A stretch of DNA of 22,379 nt, taken from NCBI GenBank assembly GCA_015680685.1, contig MNCI01027078.1:161570-183948 (forward strand), given 5' to 3'. Below the pieces are notes generated by a model that was not told the DNA's origin, did no database searches, and worked only from the letters and a program-made list of their open reading frames with translations. Position 1 is the stretch's first letter. Each line of letters begins with the position of its first letter. The translations under genes were made by a program, and so were the position numbers. Source of the DNA: Gnetum montanum. Lineage: Eukaryota; Streptophyta; Gnetopsida; Gnetales; Gnetaceae. Positions 17,991 to 22,379 of this stretch are shown piece by piece.

Positions 17991-18116
17991 ATGGCAGAAG
18001 AGAAATCATTCACGATGACAGCAGAAACGGCTGTGGATGCTAGGAGACTGTTCATAGCGGGAGGCAAGGAATCGACTGTTCATAACTTGTCTTTTATCTC
18101 CGCACAAACAAGTTAG
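17991..18116 (+). pseudogene. Upstream paralogue of the repeat-protein gene, 41-codon frame
   Basis: The ATG at 17991 follows a leader (CCCACAGCCACCCAACTCGATCTCA...TCAAGCAGGTAGCAAGAGTAAT) nearly identical to that before the ATG at 18686. The protein starts MAEEKSFTMTAETAVDARRL and ends at TAG 18114-18116 after 41 residues. Only the first five residues (MAE(E/K)K) resemble the downstream protein, and there are no repeats. It may be a truncated paralogue, a first exon, or a chimera in which a different coding body was joined to the shared leader. A solo LTR separates the leader from its TATA boxes, so the original promoter is probably disrupted. The LTR's own TATA box could drive it instead. 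Promoter block 2 begins about 35 bases after the stop. Confidence 0.45.
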
Positions 18117-18151
18117 GGACTCGGTTTCAGCAAGGAAACTTTCTATCTGGT

Positions 18152-18685
18152 TTACCGGCATTGGTGCCGTTTCTAGAAAAGGTGATCCAGGCCGCCAACG
18201 TCCGACCATCCAACAAAGTCACGCCGTCCTATCCTAGTCCCGTTCAAAATCTAGAAGCTGTTGTGGTAGTACTCATAACGTGTGCGCTAAATTTTTAAAG
18301 TTAAGACGTCCCTGCACGTAAAGCTTTTGAACAGCCTTACAAAAGGACCAAAAGCCAATACAGGAAACCGCAACACCCATAGTTTCGTGGTAGCAGTACT
18401 GGGAAAACCAGTAGTCGGTTCACATTTCACAAGCTCTGAAGCAAATGCTATGAAAAAGTTAAACGTTAGACCAATGTGACCATTGAACATTATCTAAACA
18501 GACAAATGAACGATCCGCCGCCTGATACATCAGCAGCAACCATAATGGTTTGGTGAGTGTAAATTTAGCACCACCGGTCAATGCCGGGGAATGCCTATAT
18601 AATAAACACCAAGGCTCATCAATTTCACAGCCACTCAATTCGATCTCAAGCTCAAGCAAGAAGCAAGAGTAATCCAGCAATAGCA
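18152..18685 (+). promoter_or_regulatory. Promoter block copy 2, upstream of the repeat-protein gene
   Basis: It is homologous to 15886-16633 in the order listed for that block, but lacks the 134-bp and 69-bp duplications. It contains GACGTC and GCACGT near 18307-18320, CAGTCGGTTCACA near 18411, GACCATTGAACATTATC near 18477, CAGCAGCAACCATAATGG near 18531 and AAATTTAGCACC near 18561. The TATA box and leader follow. Confidence 0.72.
18596..18603 (+). promoter_or_regulatory. TATA box of the repeat-protein gene
   Basis: TATATAAT in GCCTATATAATAAACACC. It is 83 bases before the chosen ATG, which places a typical start site near 18628-18635 and gives a leader of about 50-60 bases rich in CA and AG. 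This favours the ATG at 18686 over the in-frame one at 18581, which lies upstream of the TATA box. Confidence 0.78.
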
Positions 18686-19075
18686 ATGGCAGAAAAGAAG
18701 GTTGTCAAATACATCAATGGTGAGGGTGGCCTTACCGGCAAGAAGGTGTCCACGGCTCGTGGTGACAAGAAAGTGTCCACGGCTCATGGTGGGGGTGGCC
18801 TTACTGGCAAGAAGGTGTCCACGGCTCATGGTGAGGGTGGCCTTACGGGCAAGAAGGTGTCCACGGCTCGTGGTGAGGTCAAATACAGCCACAGCCACAC
18901 GGTCAAATACAGCCACAGCCACACCGTCAACACCGTCAAATACAGCAACAGCCACACGGTCAGCCACAGCCACACAGTCAAATACAGCCACAGCCACACG
19001 GTCAAATACAAGGGGTGGGTGCATACTAAGCCACGCGGCCTACTTCACTCCCCTGCTGACTCCGCCTCCACCTGA
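18686..19075 (+). CDS. Low-complexity two-repeat basic His-rich protein, family not recognised
   Basis: The predicted protein has 129 residues. Residues 1-11 read MAEKKVVKYIN. Residues 12-62 are repeats of GEGGLTGKKVSTAR/H (12-25, a shortened GDKKVSTAH at 26-34, then 35-48 and 49-62). Residues 65-105 are repeats of VKYSHSHT with shortened units. Residues 110-129 are GWVHTKPRGLLHSPADSAST. There is no signal peptide, membrane segment or cysteine. Composition is rich in Gly, Ser, Thr, Lys, His and Tyr, suggesting a disordered, hydrophilic protein, possibly metal-binding through paired SHSH histidines. The start follows the TATA box and conserved leader. In the +1 frame the array is also open and continues past 19075 to a stop at 19149-19151 with a helical-looking tail (EKMQQVHGSFAKITKALEDH). 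The true product may therefore use a different frame at the end, or the copy may be frameshifted. It resembles stress- or embryo-type hydrophilic proteins in composition, but no LEA, dehydrin or ASR motif is present. Confidence 0.5.
   Translation: MAEKKVVKYINGEGGLTGKKVSTARGDKKVSTAHGGGGLTGKKVSTAHGEGGLTGKKVSTARGEVKYSHSHTVKYSHSHTVNTVKYSNSHTVSHSHTVKYSHSHTVKYKGWVHTKPRGLLHSPADSAST
18719..18877 (+). repeat. 42-bp tandem coding repeat
   Basis: Units at 18719-18760, 18761-18787 (15 bp shorter), 18788-18829 and 18830-18871, then a GGTGAG stub. Each full unit starts GGTGAGGGTGGCCTTAC or a close variant and ends GTCCACGGCTC(G/A)T. Length changes are multiples of three. Confidence 0.92.
18878..19012 (+). 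repeat. 24-bp tandem coding repeat
   Basis: Units of GTCAAATACAGCCACAGCC plus ACACG lie at 18878, 18902, 18935 and 18977, with shortened units at 18926 (9 bp) and 18959 (18 bp) and a half unit at 19001. All lengths are multiples of three. The first codons of the gene (GTTGTCAAATACATC, 18701-18715) already resemble the unit. Confidence 0.92.
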
Positions 19076-19151
19076 GAAGATGCAGCAGGTCCATGGCTCC
19101 TTTGCCAAGATCACCAAGGCTCTTGAGGACCATCTCCTTTCCCACCCTTGA

Positions 19152-19330
19152 TTTCATTCTCATTCTGAGCTTCTTCTTGTCTGAGTAACAGTTGTGCTAG
19201 CACAACTCTGAGTTTCCTTAATAAGTATTGTTTTTTATATTCATGACTCATATGATATATAACTTTACTTTTATTGAAATTTTATATCTTATGATCTTAC
19301 TGTGTATTTATTTGGATAGTTATTAATCAT
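19152..19330 (+). terminator. Probable 3' UTR and polyadenylation region
   Basis: The GC-rich coding-like sequence gives way at about 19151 to a T-rich stretch with an AATAAG hexamer (19220-19225) and TTTTTTATATT, TTTTATTGAAATTTTATAT. This composition is typical of plant 3' ends, which tolerate weak signals. Confidence 0.4.
19190..19207. repeat. Perfect 18-bp palindrome
   Basis: AGTTGTGCTAGCACAACT is identical on both strands, centred on GCTAGC. It is flanked by CTGAG on both sides (19181 and 19208). It lies in the presumed 3' UTR of the repeat-protein gene. Confidence 0.85.
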
Positions 19331-19599
19331 CACCTATCATGAAATTTTCGAAACATGAATTAGATTTTTCAGCAATTTCTATCTCGCGAGCTTTACCTCT
19401 TGGGCAGTAACTATAGGATGCACAAAAGAATGCTAATGGCAGAAATCTGAATGCTGCATTAAAACATACATGTTTACCGGACTGATCGTGATGTTCTTTG
19501 AAGTTGAGCATTTGGATGCAAACAGCACAACCATCATCTTTTACTGAATTCCTGTTTCTTGTTAACGTGCTAGTAACCATCATCTCTGACGGGAAAAGG
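19331..19599. other. Intergenic stretch
   Basis: No gene is supported. The 86-residue minus frame at 19323-19583 has scattered cysteines but no recognisable domain and crosses the presumed 3' end of the neighbouring gene. Confidence 0.45.
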
Positions 19600-20134
19600 G
19601 AAGGAGCTGGAGCCTACAGCTAGTTGGGAGCAGACCCTCTTCTCTGACGGTCAGGGCCTTCTCTCTCCACGCACGGAGAGTAGGAAATGGCAGGTTCAGG
19701 TTTCTGCGACCGCCAGTACTTTTAGGCAGGCAACATCGACAGTAGGCGCGTGAGACGAGCGACGGACGTGAAAACAGCAGCAGAGAGGCTCGATATCAGC
19801 CTGACAGCAACTCGGGCAGGGCCTCTTCAGGGACAGTCAGAGACGAATAGGTGGCAGACTGCAGAGCGCACGTCCGTCAGCAACGGCAGACGTCAGTAAC
19901 AGACGGCGTTTTAGGGTTTAGGGTACGTAAAATCTTACCTATTTTTACTGCAAATCGCGTCCAATCTTACCTGTTCCTGCAAATTGCAGCCGCGTTCAAT
20001 ACCTTTTTATTGACAGACGCTCCTTCTATTCCGCCATTGATAGGGATTTGGATGCTTCCGAGATTCTCCAAACGCTTTATTTCTCTTTCAGCTCTAAAAT
20101 TTTTTGCTTCATTTTCAATTTTTTATCTACAGTG
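19600..20134 (+). promoter_or_regulatory. Promoter/5' UTR with probable leader intron of the next gene
   Basis: This is the most GC-rich and CpG-rich part of the window, with several TGACG/GACGTC motifs (for example around 19882-19897), a common composition for plant housekeeping promoters and leaders. After the telo-box, GGGTAC|GTAAAA (GT at about 19926) is a possible donor. A pyrimidine-rich run ending TTTTTTATCTACAG (AG at 20131-20132) is a good acceptor two bases before the ATG at 20135, so a leader intron of about 205 bases is likely. The long frame at 19851-20135 lies across this intron and is not considered coding. Confidence 0.5.
19910..19923 (+). promoter_or_regulatory. Telo-box (TTTAGGGTTTAGGG)
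   Basis: Two tandem plant telomere-type units. The reverse, AAACCCTAAA, is the known telo-box found near transcription starts of plant translation- and growth-related genes. The position just before the putative leader intron fits that use. Confidence 0.65.
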
Positions 20135-20203
20135 ATGAAAGAGGAAATGAGCATTTCTCCTGATGAAGGGGTCTCATCTGCCCAGTCTGATTTAGGTGAC
20201 TGG
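20135..20203 (+). CDS. First coding exon of a gene continuing downstream, product unknown
   Basis: The ATG follows a strong-looking acceptor and opens MKEEMSISPDEGVSSAQSDL, then GDW, at which point TGG|GTAAGAG (20204) forms a good plant splice donor in phase 0. Without splicing the frame ends at TAG 20249-20251 after 38 residues, too short to be likely. The acidic, Ser-rich start carries no domain, and I do not recognise the family. The T-rich sequence that follows fits an intron. The rest of the gene would lie downstream, mostly outside the window. Confidence 0.42.
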
Positions 20204-21723
20204 GTAAGAGACTTGCCTTATCAGATTCGGAATTACCTGTTGATGCAGTAGATGAGGTCTTTGCTTTTCCTGTTAAAGAATGAGTTGTTAGCCTTACTGC
20301 ACATCTTATCATTCTATACTTTATCATTTGATACTTTTCATCTTTTTTACAAATCGTCTTTCCTGGGAAAATCCATCATTTCCTTTAGCCGAATCTGGAC
20401 GAACTACATAGGCACGCATTGCGATCCTTAACTCTAATTTTTGTTCTTAAAAAATTTGGATGATATTTCTTCCTTTAAATGGGAGTGCCTTAGCTTTGTA
20501 ACCTTAGTGCCCCGGCAACCCAGCTTGAATTTTTCCGTTGAACGTTTGCTCTTGGTTCGGTAAGAATGCGCTCACCTTATTTGCTTCTTTGCACGTATGC
20601 CTTTCGAAGTTGCATGATCATAATTGAGCAAGCATATCCTACGTGTTTGTATCAGAATTGTCTCACTTGTTATTTTCCGCTTCTTTCCCTCGTTGCTATA
20701 AAGATTTTTCTCAATCTCTATCGTGATTCGTGAGCACGAAATCTGCTTTTCTTCTCCTTCCGTCTTGCTCTTCTAGTTTGTGTGAGAACACGTTCCTGTC
20801 TGATCTTTAGTAGTGGATTTTAGTGGATTTTCGTATTAATTGAGTTGCCTATTTTGCTTAGATTTACCTCCTTGATGATCTTTACTTTTCGTTTTAGTTT
20901 ATTCAGATGATTTTAGAGAAGATTTTTATTTAGTGGATTGGTTTCGTATTTTTATTCATGGGCCATGGCCATCTCATGTTGCGTCTCTGGTTTCATGTAA
21001 TAGGATTTCGGCCAGTCATAAATGCACATAACCTGTGAGGGAAGGGAATCAGTTGGTTACAAAACTGTTGTCAAACCTCTCTCTCTCTACAAGTGCAAAC
21101 AGAATAGTTGAAGCATACACTTGTTCAAAGTTCAAACAAAATTTCAGCACCATATCCTTCCCAAATCTTTTTGGGAAGCCCTAGTCAACATCTGCAGTCA
21201 AACATGCAAGAGGCATGAACTCAACCCACAACAACAAATTCGAAAACTCCAAAGACCCGCCTTTGAATCTCCTGCTATCCCAACTCTATAAAGCGAGCTC
21301 ATAACCCCAAAACGTGTCATGAACTTGTCGAGAGCATTACTAACAGCGCAGAAGCAGATAGAGCTCTATGAAAATGGTGGTGGGGAAGGGATTCCTGATG
21401 TTAAAATATGATTGGCTTATATGCTTGGTATTAGTTTTCTATGAAAATGTAACTATATTTTATGTGGCTAGACTTGATTATTAGAGGTGAGCCTCACCCC
21501 CTACCTAAACCACTCATCCAAATTATAAATAAATAGCATAGCATTCTATAGTAATGTAGGCTCTCCCGCTGTTGGTGGTTTAGTTGTAGTAAGGGCGGTA
21601 GGATTAAGATTAAGATATTGATTGAGTGAAGTAGTGTTTGGTTAGTTTCAATTTCTTCAGTCTCACAAGCCAGCTGTATCCTTCATGCCATGGACAACCC
21701 AAGCTTGGGCCGCCACTTCAAGC

Positions 21724-21900
21724 CTCTGAAGTCATTTTCTTCCGTGTCTGATTTAATGCATGCTGCAACCTATTGTTTATCTTTTGAAGTTATTTTTTTC
21801 CCTTTCTGATTTAATGCATGCTGCAACCGATTGTTTATCCTCTGAAGTTATTTTCTTCTCTTTCTGATTTAAAGCATGCTGCAACCTATTGTTTATCCTC
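21724..21900. repeat. 58-bp tandem repeat, three copies
   Basis: TGAAGT at 21727, 21785 and 21843 marks units that share TTTCTGATTTAATGCATGCTG (last copy AAAGCATGCTG) and CAACC(T/G)ATTGTTTATC. A fragment (TTCTCTGAAGTAC) follows at 21911. Confidence 0.9.
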
Positions 21901-21912
21901 TTACAATAGGTT
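21883..21912. repeat. Hairpin with perfect 10-bp stem
   Basis: AACCTATTGT (21883-21892) and ACAATAGGTT (21903-21912) with a 10-base loop. The left arm belongs to the last 58-bp unit, and the right arm is an inverted partial copy of it. Confidence 0.85.
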
Positions 21913-22158
21913 CTCTGAAGTACATGATTTTCATTTTTTTTAATTTCTTATTTAAATTTCATCTTATTATTTTTAAATTTATCACTATTTTATATTTTTA
22001 ATATTTTCCCTTGACTCTATTATTGTTTTGCATTTCCAAATTTATGTCATTGAATGACATTTTAATGTTAAAGCTTTTAAGACATTTTTCTAAAAGCTCT
22101 TTGTTAGCAGAAAAAGAAAAAATAAATACCCTTAGTCACAGTAATTTGGGCAATTGGT

Positions 22159-22186
22159 AAATATATTTATTTATATAAATATATTT
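22159..22186. repeat. AT-only palindrome
   Basis: AAATATATTTAT, a TTAT loop, and ATAAATATATTT. It is flanked by similar GGCAATTTGGT/GGGCAATTGGT sequences on both sides. Confidence 0.8.
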
Positions 22187-22290
22187 ATTTGGCAATTTGG
22201 TAATGAAAAAATTCATTTTAACTTTTGTGAAGAGTAGCAGTAATATCTCATTTTCTAATTTTTACCATTAATATTTACAAAGTCATAAAG

Positions 22291-22361
22291 ATGAGCTCTA
22301 TTCAAGACATAGATAGTAATGAAAATGAAATAGATAGTACGCTATTGGAGGAAAATGCATG
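22291..22361 (+). CDS. Possible small exon at the window end, very uncertain
   Basis: ATG at 22291 opens MSSIQDIDSNENEIDSTLLE and is acidic throughout. It ends at AAATGCATG|GTAAGAAG, a good donor sequence (GT at 22362-22363), or at an in-frame TAA (22363-22365) if unspliced. The preceding T-rich run and ACAAAG/ATAAAG could supply an acceptor. It could be a second exon of the gene starting at 20135 or a chance frame. Confidence 0.2.
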
Positions 22362-22379
22362 GTAAGAAGAAAATGTCTT

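Larger units (their letters stand above)
20204..22290 (+). other. Probable first intron, T-rich, without other genes
   Basis: It begins GTAAGAG and is T-rich for its first 800 bases, as plant introns are. It contains a CT run at 21078-21091, a short region of higher complexity around 21050-21400 with no supported frame, the 58-bp tandem repeat and two palindromes listed separately. The downstream splice site is not established. Confidence 0.4.

Noticed and set aside
18635-19024. 129-residue minus-strand Val/Ala-rich frame and the 61-residue Leu/Trp-rich frame at 18826-19011
   Set aside because: These are mirror frames of the GC-rich, stop-free tandem repeats, not independent genes. No promoter or leader precedes them.
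19323-19583. 86-residue minus-strand frame with several cysteines
   Set aside because: Irregular Cys spacing, no recognisable domain, and it overlaps the presumed 3' region of the upstream gene.
19851-20135. 94-residue plus frame
   Set aside because: It starts without ATG, crosses the predicted leader intron and telo-box, and ends in the acceptor pyrimidine tract.
1-22379. tRNA and rRNA genes
   Set aside because: No cloverleaf-type A/B box pairs or rRNA-like conserved blocks were seen on either strand by eye. The TGGTAT at 2618 is a primer-binding-site relic, not a tRNA.

Overview
The window looks like nuclear DNA from a seed plant with a large, repeat-rich genome. It is AT-rich, has almost no long open frames, and is filled with decayed LTR retrotransposons, some nested in others. 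Many old, stop-riddled copies that keep both LTRs suggest slow removal of repeats, as in gymnosperms. That placement is an inference, because no species-specific gene was recognised.

Layout. 1-265: 3' end of an LTR related to the nested element described next. 830-1970: remnant of a Ty1/copia RNase H followed by an LTR-like block. 2130-12693: one old Ty1/copia element in + orientation. It has two LTRs (2130-2614 and 12216-12693), a primer-binding-site relic, gag, protease, integrase, the two ends of reverse transcriptase and RNase H, all broken by stops and frameshifts. Its reverse transcriptase is split by a second LTR element (4836-10621) in minus orientation, with 0.83-kb LTRs and a Gypsy-type gag but no pol that I can see. 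A solo LTR of the same family lies in the opposite orientation at 10736-11531. 12694-14430: LTR-like or unclassified sequence with a foldback and a hairpin.

14433-19151 is the most unusual part. A promoter-like block occurs three times: a stump at 14433-14595, a full copy at 15886-16633 and a full copy at 18152-18685. The full copies carry ACGTG motifs, a TATATAAT box and a conserved leader ending in an ATG that encodes MAE(E/K)K. The middle copy has a duplicated TATA/leader and is interrupted by a 1.27-kb solo LTR with a perfect 5-bp target duplication (CACCC). That LTR contains about 4.5 copies of a 159-bp tandem repeat. The last copy drives a predicted 129-residue protein made of 14-residue (GEGGLTGKKVSTAR) and 8-residue (VKYSHSHT) repeats. 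I recognise no known family for it. This is the best candidate for an undescribed gene family.

19600-22379 changes character. A GC-richer stretch with a telo-box leads into a likely 5'-UTR intron, then a short first coding exon (20135-20203) ending at a GTAAGA donor, then about 2 kb of T-rich intron-like sequence. This would be the 5' end of a gene that continues beyond the window.

Five N characters mark assembly joins. Two pairs of them enclose short segments that are reverse complements of the adjacent sequence, so these are probably assembly artefacts rather than real hairpins.
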